The translations under genes were made by a program, and so were the position numbers. Below, one piece after another: positions 1 to 6,611 of a DNA stretch of 8,874 nucleotides (the first letter of the stretch is position 1; every line of letters starts with the position of its first letter). Source of the stretch: Bacillota bacterium (GTDB lineage: Bacteria > Bacillota > Dethiobacteria > DTU022); assembly GCA_012510325.1 (NCBI GenBank), contig JAAZIG010000199.1, forward strand, positions 1 to 8,874, given 5' to 3'. The notes under the pieces were generated by a model. It saw only the letters and a program-made list of their open reading frames with translations. It did no database searches and was not told the origin of the DNA.

Positions 1-90
1 ACAGCGGAGAGCTTCATTATCATCAATTACAAGGACCCTGCTGCCACCGCAACCCTTTACCGGATCTTATCCCAAACAATGCCGGATTAA
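1..90 (+). CDS. 3' end of an unrecognised protein-coding gene
   Basis: Frame 1 is open from the left edge and closes with TAA at 88-90, giving 29 C-terminal residues that end in YRILSQTMPD. Codon use is GC-ending, like the genes that follow, so this is probably the tail of a real gene whose start lies outside the window. The residues are hydrophobic/polar mixed (FIIINYKDP) and carry no motif I recognise; I do not assign a function. It runs in the same direction as the response regulator, with a 95-bp gap containing hairpins and a promoter-like sequence, so it may or may not share a transcript with it. Confidence 0.5.
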   Translation, partial: TAESFIIINYKDPAATATLYRILSQTMPD

Positions 91-111
91 GGTGAGACCG
101 CAGCAGGGCTG

Positions 112-141
112 TTGGCGGCAGCGCCGTTTTTGCGGTAAAAT
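112..141 (+). promoter_or_regulatory. candidate sigma-A promoter for the two-component operon
   Basis: TTGGCG (112-117) and TAAAAT (136-141) are separated by 18 bp, giving an expected start near 148 and a leader of about 38 nt before the GTG at 186. No GTCACC repeat of the kind found upstream of the ABC operon is seen here, so autoregulation through that element is not supported. The -35 and spacer overlap a hairpin, so only one of the two interpretations may be right. Confidence 0.3.
114..131 (+). terminator. weak intrinsic terminator candidate after the upstream gene
   Basis: CGGC (116-119), loop AGC, GCCG (123-126), extendable by two G-T pairs, is followed directly by five T residues (127-131). 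The stem is short, so the call is weak. It lies 24 bp after the stop codon of the upstream gene, which is the expected place. It overlaps the promoter candidate at 112-141. Confidence 0.3.
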
Positions 142-185
142 GAACTTGAGCTTCGCTACCGCCTAAACTCAGGGGGGGCTGTCCC

Positions 186-860
186 GTGAAGGAGATCCTT
201 GTCGTTGAGGATGACAAAACCATCGCCATGGGCATCGAATACGCCCTCAACCGCGAAGGTTTCCCCACACACCTCTGTCACGACTTCAAAAGCGCCGCCA
301 AAAATATCGATGAGCGGGACTATTTGCTGATCATTTTAGATGTTAATCTGCCGGACGGCAGCGGCTTTGAACTGTGCCGGATGATCCGCGCACAGGGCGA
401 CACCCCGGTGATCTTTCTCACTGTCTGCGATGATGAGGTCAATACAATCATGGGACTAGATTTAGGGGCCGACGATTATATCGCCAAGCCCTTCCGGGTG
501 CGGGAGCTGATTTCACGGATCAACAGCGTCCTGCGCCGCTACAACCGGCAGCCTGAGCAGGAGATTGTTCTCGGCAACCTCAGAATCAACCCCGCCGAAG
601 CAAAGGTGTACAAGAATAATGAGCTGCTCTGGCTTACCGCTCAGGAGTACAAGCTCCTGCTGACCCTCGCCCAGCACCGGGGGCAGGTGCTCACCCGCAA
701 CCAGATCTTGAGAGAAACCTGGGATCTGGACGGCGATTTTGTCAGCGACAACACCCTGACCGTCTATGTGAAGCGGCTGCGGGAGAAGATTGAGGACAAC
801 CCCCGGAAACCGGAAATCATCAAAACCGTCCGCGGCCTGGGCTACAGAGCGGGTGATTGA
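186..860 (+). CDS. OmpR/PhoB-family DNA-binding response regulator
   Basis: This is a cytoplasmic transcription regulator of 224 residues, the normal length of the OmpR/PhoB family. The N-terminal receiver domain (about 1-120) has the acidic pocket E8-D9-D10, phospho-acceptor D52 (motif LDVNLPDGSGF), conserved T79, and K101 in the AKPF motif. The C-terminal winged helix-turn-helix (about 127-224) contains LTAQEYKLL, the recognition-helix region DNTLTVYVKRLREKI, and the terminal hairpin ending TVRGLGYRAGD. The start is GTG at 186, chosen because the purine-rich AGGGGGG (171-177) sits 8 bp upstream and because MKEILVVEDD is the expected receiver beginning. The 3' end overlaps the kinase start by 8 bp, so the two are a cognate pair. 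All key residues are present. The proposed targets are the GTCACC direct repeats at 3058-3086 and 7872-7900; this is inference from the proximity of the ABC operon and from the 11-12 bp phasing typical of this family. Confidence 0.95.
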   Translation: MKEILVVEDDKTIAMGIEYALNREGFPTHLCHDFKSAAKNIDERDYLLIILDVNLPDGSGFELCRMIRAQGDTPVIFLTVCDDEVNTIMGLDLGADDYIAKPFRVRELISRINSVLRRYNRQPEQEIVLGNLRINPAEAKVYKNNELLWLTAQEYKLLLTLAQHRGQVLTRNQILRETWDLDGDFVSDNTLTVYVKRLREKIEDNPRKPEIIKTVRGLGYRAGD

Positions 861-2103
861 GATAAGGCTATTTAAAAATCCTGAAATGAGAAAGTTGCTG
901 GCAACATTTCTCCTGCTGCTGGCCGGGCTGCTGCTGGCCGGATTCCTGCTGGCCCTGGCCGGCCGCCACCACTTAAAAGCAGCCGTCTTGGAGAGTCAGG
1001 CCGCCATTGTCGGCGCCATCACCGCAAAGCACCCCGAGGCGGAGGCGGATCTGATCAGGGCGATTGCCGAAACAGATAAACAGAGCGCCGCCAGAGGAAA
1101 AAACATCCTCGCCAAATACGGCCTCAGCGATGAGGAGCGCTCCCCGGAAACGCCCCTGATGCGGAAACTTTTCCGCTTCCAACTGTCCGGCTATCTGCTC
1201 CTGCCCCTTCTCGCCGGCGCCGTCTTTACCGCCGCAGCCTTTTTCTTTTTGCGCGCCCAGTACAGCCAGATCCGGGGGATCACCCGCTACGCCGGGGAGA
1301 TCAGCCGCGGCGACTACAGCCTGGAAATTCGGGACAACCGCGAAGGCGATCTGAGCATCCTTAAAAATGAGATCTACAAAATCACCACGCTGCTCAAAAA
1401 GCAGGCTGAAACGCTGCAGCAGGAGCGAACCCTTCTGGCCGATTCCCTCGCCGATATCTCACACCAGCTCAAAACCCCCCTGACCTCGCTTTCCATGTTG
1501 AGCGATCTGCTCTCGGAAAACCCCGCCGAAGAGAAGAGGGCCTTCTTCCTGGAGCGGATGCGGGCCCAGTTGCAGCGGATCGAATGGCTGGTCAGCTCGC
1601 TGCTGAAACTATCCCGGCTGGATGCGGGAGCGGTGACGATGAAAAAAGAGACCGTCCCGGTCGGCGCTCTGCTGGAAAAGACCCTCGCTTCACTGGCCCT
1701 GCCGCTGGAGATCAAAGCGCTGCAGGTCTCCCTGGAAGGTGACCGGGAGGCTGTCTTTACAGGCGATTTTGAATGGAGCGGGGAGGTGCTGACCAACGTA
1801 ATCAAGAACTGTATCGAGCACACCCCAGAAAACGGAAACCTGCAGATCAGCTGGACCCAGAACCCCATCTATACCGCGATCAGGGTGAGCGACAGCGGTG
1901 CCGGAATCGCCCCGGAAGAGCTCCCCCATATCTTTACCCGCTTCTACAAGGGGAAAAGGGCCGCCCCCGATCAGGTCGGCATCGGCCTGGCCATGGCCCG
2001 GGCTATCGTCAAAAAACAGGGCGGTGATATCACTGTGAAAAATGAACCGGGCGAAGGCGCAGAGTTCACGATCAAATTTTACCGCCAGAGACACCAGGGA
2101 TAG
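853..2103 (+). CDS. membrane sensor histidine kinase
   Basis: This is the sensor partner of the preceding regulator, 416 residues from GTG at 853. The frame is open further upstream, but that part only shadows the regulator. GTG 853 gives a beginning of the type MIEIRLFKNPE that suits this kinase class, and the 8-bp overlap implies translational coupling; ATG 886 is the alternative. Membrane segments lie at about 15-37 and 111-134, with an extracytoplasmic loop of about 70 residues (38-110), a short sensing domain. A HAMP-like linker follows. The HisKA motif DISHQLKTPL carries the phosphorylated H204. The ATPase domain has the N box N315-V-I-K-N319, the G1 box D347-SGAGI, an F box (FTRFYKGK) and the G2 box G376-I-G-L. 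The protein looks intact. The ligand cannot be read from the sequence; the linked exporter suggests an envelope-active compound or membrane stress. Confidence 0.93.
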   Translation: MIEIRLFKNPEMRKLLATFLLLLAGLLLAGFLLALAGRHHLKAAVLESQAAIVGAITAKHPEAEADLIRAIAETDKQSAARGKNILAKYGLSDEERSPETPLMRKLFRFQLSGYLLLPLLAGAVFTAAAFFFLRAQYSQIRGITRYAGEISRGDYSLEIRDNREGDLSILKNEIYKITTLLKKQAETLQQERTLLADSLADISHQLKTPLTSLSMLSDLLSENPAEEKRAFFLERMRAQLQRIEWLVSSLLKLSRLDAGAVTMKKETVPVGALLEKTLASLALPLEIKALQVSLEGDREAVFTGDFEWSGEVLTNVIKNCIEHTPENGNLQISWTQNPIYTAIRVSDSGAGIAPEELPHIFTRFYKGKRAAPDQVGIGLAMARAIVKKQGGDITVKNEPGEGAEFTIKFYRQRHQG

Positions 2104-2141
2104 AGTAAGCGAGTGTCCCCGCTTGAAAAATTACCCTCAGA

Positions 2142-2173
2142 GAGGGGCTCTTAATGGGTAAAATGAGCCCCTC
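2142..2173. terminator. convergent hairpin between kinase and DUF169 genes
   Basis: GAGGGGCTC (2142-2150) and GAGCCCCTC (2165-2173) form a perfect 9-bp stem with a 14-nt loop in the 99-bp gap between two convergent genes. A bidirectional terminator is the natural reading. It is not canonical: on the plus strand it is followed by C-rich sequence, and on the minus strand the nearest T run (complement of 2126-2130) begins about 11 nt beyond the stem. Competing shorter stems are described in the findings. Confidence 0.45.
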
Positions 2174-2202
2174 CCGGACCCACCCCCACCCAGATAGTTA
2201 GT

Positions 2203-2922
2203 TTAGCAAATTCTTTCTGCAATTTGCAGCCATGTCTCTTTGGTCAGAAAGCTCTCTTCCACTTGCCCTTCCAGTTCTAAAAAACGTTCGTAAGGGATGC
2301 TGAATGAAAGAAGATCCTGAGCGATGACTTTTCTTGCCGAGGGATCGGTCAGCCCCACGACACATTTCTGTTCCTTCTGTTCAGCCTGGGCCAGTGCGTA
2401 GAGTATTGATTGCTGGCAGCCGGAGGCAAAATCTATGTTCACATTGTTCTGAGCATCCTGATCATAATTGGCCAATCCCACCAGTGCAGAAAGTTGATCG
2501 GCGTTGACCAGAAAAATAATGATTGCCGGCTTTTCGGTTTCGCTCAACTCCGACAGCGGTTTAAAAACAATGTACTTTGAGGGGATAACCTCCGGTAAAC
2601 CGGCGGCAAATTTGGCCGCCAACTCCGGAGTCTTTTTATAAAATTCCCCTGCCCTGCCACCGGGAATCCCCGTTGATAACATATACTCAATATGGCCCAA
2701 CTGAAAGCGGTTAAACCCCAAACCCACCTTGCCTCCCGGACAAGCAGTGGTCTTTTCATCGAAAACAGCAACCTTCCCTTTAGCTGCAGCGTCCAACAAG
2801 GAGATAATGCAACCGCGCTCGCCCTCTTTGAACTGCATAGCCCCTTCGGGCTTTACTTTTGTCCGGAGCACAGCAACAGGCTGGGTTTTAAGCCTTATGG
2901 AACTGGCAATTTTGCTTTTCAC
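2203..2922 (-). CDS. DUF169-family protein of unknown function
   Basis: The protein has 239 residues, in the usual range for the DUF169 (PF02596) family, which is common in archaea and anaerobic bacteria and has no established biochemical role. The family look is seen in the N-terminal LKTQPVAV segment, the central ACPGGKVGLGF motif with C61, a second conserved-looking Cys at C38 (RGC), the Y-I-VFKPLSEL segment, and the SGCQQSI segment in the C-terminal half. There is no signal peptide or membrane segment, so it is probably cytosolic. The start is GTG at 2922, with a strong AAAGGAG (complement of 2930-2936) 7 bp upstream. It lies on the opposite strand between the kinase and the ABC transporter, diverging from the latter. 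A sampled stretch (2461-2520) is 42% GC against about 65% in a sampled permease stretch (4861-4920), so it may have arrived separately. A role in the regulon is not shown. Confidence 0.85.
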   Translation of the reverse strand: MKSKIASSIRLKTQPVAVLRTKVKPEGAMQFKEGERGCIISLLDAAAKGKVAVFDEKTTACPGGKVGLGFNRFQLGHIEYMLSTGIPGGRAGEFYKKTPELAAKFAAGLPEVIPSKYIVFKPLSELSETEKPAIIIFLVNADQLSALVGLANYDQDAQNNVNIDFASGCQQSILYALAQAEQKEQKCVVGLTDPSARKVIAQDLLSFSIPYERFLELEGQVEESFLTKETWLQIAERIC

Positions 2923-2943
2923 GGTAGCACTCCTTTCAAATTA

Positions 2944-2949
2944 TTTATA
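2944..2949 (-). promoter_or_regulatory. possible -10 box for the DUF169 gene
   Basis: Read on the minus strand, this is TATAAA, 21 bp upstream of the GTG start and just before the Shine-Dalgarno site. No good -35 hexamer is seen at 16-18 bp distance, and the leader would be only about 14 nt, so the call is weak. The phased GTCACC element lies about 100 bp further upstream and could act on both divergent genes. Confidence 0.25.
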
Positions 2950-3037
2950 GCAGATATCTTCAGAACACTTTCATACCTTCGTTCCCATTGCATTTTGTTC
3001 CTGCCACTGGGCTAATGGACCCGCCGAAGCCTTCACC

Positions 3038-3101
3038 CCAAGGTTGGTGACAAAATTGTCACCTGAACAGTCATCGCAGCGTCACCTTGGACCGTTATAA
3101 T
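3038..3101 (+). promoter_or_regulatory. promoter of the ABC operon with phased GTCACC operator repeats
   Basis: The palindrome GGTGACAAAATTGTCACC (3046-3063; 8-bp arms) is followed by further direct half-sites GTCATC (3070-3075) and GTCACC (3081-3086). Start-to-start distances are 12 and 11 bp, close to one helical turn, which is the pattern bound by OmpR/PhoB-type regulators. CCAAGGT (3038-3044) and ACCTTGG (3084-3090) add an outer 7-bp inverted repeat. A perfect -10, TATAAT (3096-3101), lies 9 bp after the last half-site, while the expected -35 window has no TTGACA-like hexamer and is covered by the repeats. That arrangement suggests activator-dependent transcription by the regulator at 186-860. 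A near-copy occurs at 7860-7905. The element is seen directly; the binding protein is inferred. Confidence 0.7.
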
Positions 3102-3133
3102 TGAAGACATTAACAGAGAAGGAGCCGGTATCT

Positions 3134-3817
3134 ATGGAAATACTACGGGTGGAAAACCTCTCCAAGGTTTACGGGAGCGGCGCCACGCAGGTCAAGGCGA
3201 TCGACGGCGTCTCTTTCAGCGTGAAACGCGGCGAATTTGTCGCCGTTGTCGGGGCCTCCGGCTCCGGCAAGTCGACCCTGCTGCATATGATCGGCGGGGT
3301 GGACCGCCCCACTTCCGGGAGAGTGTTTATCGAGGAGACCGATATCTACGATCTGAATGAAACCAAGCTGGCCATCTTCAGGCGGCGGCAGATCGGACTG
3401 ATCTACCAGTTCTACAACCTGCTGCCCATCCTCAATGTGGAAGAGAATATCACCCTGCCGCTGCTGCTGGACAACAGAAAAGTGGATCTGACATTTTCAA
3501 AAGAGCTCATCGAAACCCTGAACCTGTCTGGACGCGCCGCCCACCTGCCCAACGAGCTCTCCGGCGGAGAGCAGCAGCGGGTCTCCATCGGCCGCGCCCT
3601 GATCAGCCGGCCGGCCCTGGTCCTGGCCGATGAACCCACGGGCAACCTGGACAGCAAAAACTCGCAGGAGATCGTCGAGCTGCTGAAACTATCCAACAAG
3701 CGCTATCATCAAACCCTGATCATGGTCACCCATTCCCACGAGATCGCCCTGCAGGCCGAAAGGATGATCACCCTGGCCGACGGAAGAGTGATCAAAGACG
3801 AGGTGATCCGGCCGTGA
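3134..3817 (+). CDS. ABC transporter ATP-binding protein (MacB/LolD-type)
   Basis: This is the cytoplasmic ATPase subunit, 227 residues, that powers the adjacent FtsX-type permease. Walker A is GASGSGKST (40-48), the Q-loop glutamine is Q92 in YQFYNLLP, the signature is LSGGEQQ (142-148), Walker B is LVLADE with catalytic E167, the D-loop is NLD (171-173), and the switch histidine is H200. The Q-loop sequence with FYNLLP and the signature LSGGEQQR are typical of the LolD/MacB/BceA group of exporter-type ATPases. The start is ATG 3134, with GGAG (3121-3124) 9 bp upstream; an earlier in-frame start near 3101 would overlap the TATAAT box and is not credible. The stop overlaps the permease start (GTGA), indicating one operon with coupled translation. 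All catalytic residues are present. The substrate is unknown. Confidence 0.95.
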   Translation: MEILRVENLSKVYGSGATQVKAIDGVSFSVKRGEFVAVVGASGSGKSTLLHMIGGVDRPTSGRVFIEETDIYDLNETKLAIFRRRQIGLIYQFYNLLPILNVEENITLPLLLDNRKVDLTFSKELIETLNLSGRAAHLPNELSGGEQQRVSIGRALISRPALVLADEPTGNLDSKNSQEIVELLKLSNKRYHQTLIMVTHSHEIALQAERMITLADGRVIKDEVIRP

Positions 3818-6435
3818 ATATCTTGAACAGCCTCACCTGGCGCAGCCTTAAACTCAACCGGAGGCGCACCATCGTCACCATTATCGGGATCATCTTATCG
3901 GCGGCGATGATCTGTGCCACCATCACCATCGCAGTCAGCTTCCAGGACCTTTTTGTCCGGAGGGCCAAGCAGACCGACGGTGATTTCCACGCTACCTTTT
4001 ACCGCGTCGCGCCGGAGCAGGTCAAATATCTGACAGAGCATGCCTATACCGAAAAGGCAATGCTCAGCCGCACCGCCGGCTTTGCTCTTTTTGAAGAGTC
4101 GACCAGCGAAGAGCGCCCTTACTTTTTGCTCAAAGAATACGACCACACCGCCCTGCGCCATATGCCGATCAGCCTGACGGAAGGGCACTACCCGGAAAAA
4201 GCAGGTGAGATCCTGCTTTCAGAGGAAGCGATCAAAAAAGGCGGCAAAGCTTACCGGATCGGCGACACGATCACGCTAGATCTGGGCGAGCGGCTCGACC
4301 CGGAGGGAAAACCCCTCCCGGAGGAATCGCCGCATGATGATACCGAGCAGTTCGTCACCTCCTCCACCCGAGCCTATACCATCACCGGCTTTATCGCCAA
4401 ACCGCACTTTGAGCATTTCAGCAGCGCCCCCGGATTCACCGCAGTGTCCTTTCTGGAGCCGCCCGCTTCCGGAGCTGCTGAAGCGGTCAATGTCTCCATC
4501 CTGGGGAAAAAGCCGCGGCAGCTCTATGACCGGGTGCCGGAGATGGCCGAAGCAGCCGGCAACGTGGAATACGTCTACAACAACGAACTTTTAAAATTCC
4601 TGGGCATCTCCAAAAATGAACAGGCTATCGCTGCGCTCAACACCGTTGCCGGGATTATCATCCTGCTGATCATCGTCGGTTCGGTGACGGTGATCTACAA
4701 TGCCTTCGCCATCTCGGTGAGCGAACGAAAAAAACAGTTCGGACTGCTGGCCAGCACCGGAGCGACCCCCGGCCAGATCCGGAGATCGGTATTCTTCGAG
4801 GGTCTCATTCTGGGGCTGATCGGGATACCGCTGGGAGTGCTTTCCGGGATCGGCGGCATCGGGGTAACCCTTTCCGCGGTCAACCGCCTCGCCGGAGAGC
4901 TTATGTTCGGCGCTGAAGGGCTCGCCCTGCGCGCAGTCATCTCCCCGGGCATGGTCCCGCTCACCGCAGCCTTTGTCGCCCTGATCATCTTTATCTCTGC
5001 ATACCTTCCATCCAACCGGGCCGCGGCAATCTCGCCCATCGAAGCGATCCGGCAGAGCGCCGATATCAAGATCAGCGGAAAAACGGTGAAAACATCTCCC
5101 CTGACCCGCCGTATTTTTGGCCTCGAGGGTGAGCTGGCCCTGAAGAACCTAAAACGCAACCGCCGCCGCTACCGGACCACGGTTTTTTCGCTCTTCATCA
5201 GCATCGTCCTCTTTATCTCCTTCTCCACTTTCATCAATTATGCACTAACAGGGGGCGGAATGTATTACCAGGAGCTCAACTTCGATTTCAGCGTCATGGT
5301 CGATTCGCTCACCCCCGAGGAACAAACAGATCTTGGTGCACAAGTCGCCGCTCTTGACGGCGTGGAAAGATGCACCGCACAACGGACCATCCTCACCGAT
5401 GCCTGGCTGCCCCCGGAGAGCTTCAGCACCTACTTTCAGAAAACCTTTATCGACAATGAGCGCCTTCCGGCAGACGAAGCGGGCCGCTACCACCTCTACT
5501 TTCACCTGACCGCGCTGGGAGAGAAGGAGTTTGAAACCTTCATTGAGGAAGAGGGGCTGGAGATGAAGATTTTTCAGGATACGAACAACCCCAGAGCAAT
5601 TCTGATCAACAACAGCAGAACTTATGAAGAGAAACTCACGGAGTACAAACCGCTGAGGGCGGCAACAGGGGACCGCCTTGAACTGAGCGGAATGATCGAC
5701 CAAGAAGAGGGGCAGGAAACAGCCGCTCCCACCATTACCGTGGAGCTCGGCGCCGTCACCGGCAGCCTCCCTCTGGGGCTTCAACATGCCGACCTGGGCT
5801 GGGTCGACCTGCTTGTCTCCGACACGCTTTTTGAGGCAACCCGGTTACTAATAGAGGAGCAAGGCGGCATCACCAGCTACGCCAGCGGCGGTTCCCTGCA
5901 GCTTTACCTGATCACAGACGGGAGCACCGACTTAGGTGAGCAGCTCCGCACCATCTGTGAACAGTACACCGAGGGCCTCTATATTCAGGATGTTAAAGCG
6001 ATCCAGCGGGAGATGAAGCAAACCACCACCGCAGTCTCCATCTTCCTCTACGGTTTCATCACCCTGATCACCTTGATCGGGGTGACCAATATCTTCAACA
6101 CCATCAGCACCAACGTGGCCCTGCGCCGCCGCGAATTCGCCATGCTCAAGTCGGTGGGGCTGACTCCCGGGGGTTTCAACAAAATGATCAATTACGAGAG
6201 CATCTTCTACGGCCTCAAGGCCCTGCTCTACGGCCTGCCGGTGAGCATCCTGATTACCCTGGGTCTGTACAACGGCTTCGGCAATGTGTTCGGCTTTGCT
6301 TTCTTTTTACCCGTAAAGGAGATCCTCATTTGCATCGCCGGGGTCTTCGTCATCGTCTTCATCACCATGCTGCACGCCGGTTCCAAGCTGAAGCACGACA
6401 ACATCATCGATGCGCTCAAAGAGGAAAACCTGTAG
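3814..6435 (+). CDS. large FtsX/MacB-type ABC transporter permease with two duplicated halves
   Basis: This 873-residue membrane subunit pairs with the ATPase just upstream (GTG start at 3814, 4-bp overlap). About eight membrane segments are visible, near 20-40, 276-300, 330-353, 382-400, 455-477, 738-762, 800-820 and 836-858. Each half has one membrane helix, a large outside domain (about 41-270 and 478-737) and three helices, the latter matching the FtsX domain. The halves show internal duplication: NRRR at 15-18 and 449-452 before helices 1 and 5, and SERKKQFGLLASTGATPG (about 302) against LRRREFAMLKSVGLTPG (about 770). This tandem plan suits type VII (mechanotransmission) ABC systems, which mostly extrude lipids, peptides or antibiotics from the membrane. 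It differs from BceB, which has ten helices and a single large loop. A terminator follows at 6513-6562. The exported compound cannot be read from the sequence; defence against an envelope-active compound is the best inference. Confidence 0.9.
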   Translation: MNILNSLTWRSLKLNRRRTIVTIIGIILSAAMICATITIAVSFQDLFVRRAKQTDGDFHATFYRVAPEQVKYLTEHAYTEKAMLSRTAGFALFEESTSEERPYFLLKEYDHTALRHMPISLTEGHYPEKAGEILLSEEAIKKGGKAYRIGDTITLDLGERLDPEGKPLPEESPHDDTEQFVTSSTRAYTITGFIAKPHFEHFSSAPGFTAVSFLEPPASGAAEAVNVSILGKKPRQLYDRVPEMAEAAGNVEYVYNNELLKFLGISKNEQAIAALNTVAGIIILLIIVGSVTVIYNAFAISVSERKKQFGLLASTGATPGQIRRSVFFEGLILGLIGIPLGVLSGIGGIGVTLSAVNRLAGELMFGAEGLALRAVISPGMVPLTAAFVALIIFISAYLPSNRAAAISPIEAIRQSADIKISGKTVKTSPLTRRIFGLEGELALKNLKRNRRRYRTTVFSLFISIVLFISFSTFINYALTGGGMYYQELNFDFSVMVDSLTPEEQTDLGAQVAALDGVERCTAQRTILTDAWLPPESFSTYFQKTFIDNERLPADEAGRYHLYFHLTALGEKEFETFIEEEGLEMKIFQDTNNPRAILINNSRTYEEKLTEYKPLRAATGDRLELSGMIDQEEGQETAAPTITVELGAVTGSLPLGLQHADLGWVDLLVSDTLFEATRLLIEEQGGITSYASGGSLQLYLITDGSTDLGEQLRTICEQYTEGLYIQDVKAIQREMKQTTTAVSIFLYGFITLITLIGVTNIFNTISTNVALRRREFAMLKSVGLTPGGFNKMINYESIFYGLKALLYGLPVSILITLGLYNGFGNVFGFAFFLPVKEILICIAGVFVIVFITMLHAGSKLKHDNIIDALKEENL

Positions 6436-6443
6436 TAGTTTCA

Positions 6444-6485
6444 GAGGTCGGAAGTTAGAAGTCGGAAGTTGGCAGTAAATAGTCA
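6444..6485. repeat. degenerate 7-bp tandem repeat array
   Basis: Six consecutive heptads can be laid out: gaggtcg, gaagtta, gaagtcg, gaagttg, gcagtaa, atagtca. The second to fourth share GAAGT at positions 1-5, and the core AGT/GGT recurs in the others. The array lies 8 bp after the permease stop and does not continue a reading frame. Similar degenerate heptamer tracts occur in intergenic regions of several anaerobic Firmicutes, as far as I recall; I cannot check the copy number here. Confidence 0.6.
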
Positions 6486-6512
6486 GATAAAAAGAGGGGA
6501 CAGTACAACGAA

Positions 6513-6562
6513 AGACGGTGAGTCAAAGGGACGGTGACTTTGACTCATCAGTCTTTTCTTTT
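6513..6562 (+). terminator. intrinsic terminator of the ABC transporter operon
   Basis: TGAGTCAAAG (6519-6528) and CTTTGACTCA (6538-6547) form a perfect 10-bp stem with a 9-nt loop. The stem extends outward through AGACGG (6513-6518) against TC-A-GTCT (6548-6554), with one G-T pair and one bulged A. A T-rich tract (TTTTCTTTT, 6554-6562) follows directly. This is the best terminator in the window and ends the transcript of the ATPase and permease genes. On the minus strand the downstream sequence has few T residues, so stopping of the convergent exporter gene is less certain. Confidence 0.8.
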
Positions 6563-6587
6563 CGGGCGACTAGAGATCGCTCCTACA
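6563..6587. repeat. REP-like imperfect palindrome
   Basis: GGGCGA (6564-6569) and TCGCTCC (6577-6583) flank a short CTAGAGA centre. On the minus strand the unit reads TGTAGGAGCGA...TCGCCCG, the shape of short dispersed palindromes known from many bacterial intergenic regions. The stem is interrupted by one mismatch. Only one copy is in this window, so its repeat status is inferred from shape. It sits directly after the terminator T tract, between two convergent genes, the usual niche for such elements. Confidence 0.4.
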
Positions 6588-6611
6588 ACCGAATCCCGCA
6601 TCACCATGGTT

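Noticed and set aside
1374..1868. 164-codon minus-strand open frame within the kinase gene
   Set aside because: It is antisense to the HisKA/ATPase region; Ser/Arg-rich low-complexity translation is typical of a shadow frame.
2692..3015. Plus-strand open frame of 107 codons antisense to the DUF169 start
   Set aside because: No ribosome site and no motif; it overlaps the divergent gene and its promoter region.
3101..3133. Upstream in-frame start for the ABC ATPase
   Set aside because: It would overlap the TATAAT box; ATG 3134 has a well-spaced GGAG and gives the normal family N-terminus.
4695..5159. 154-codon minus-strand open frame within the permease gene
   Set aside because: It is antisense to the first FtsX domain and rich in Arg/Ser/Pro with no family resemblance.
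5245..5787. 180-codon open frame on the minus strand within the permease gene
   Set aside because: It lies wholly antisense to a well-supported FtsX permease, has no recognisable motif or ribosome site, and its length is explained by high GC content.
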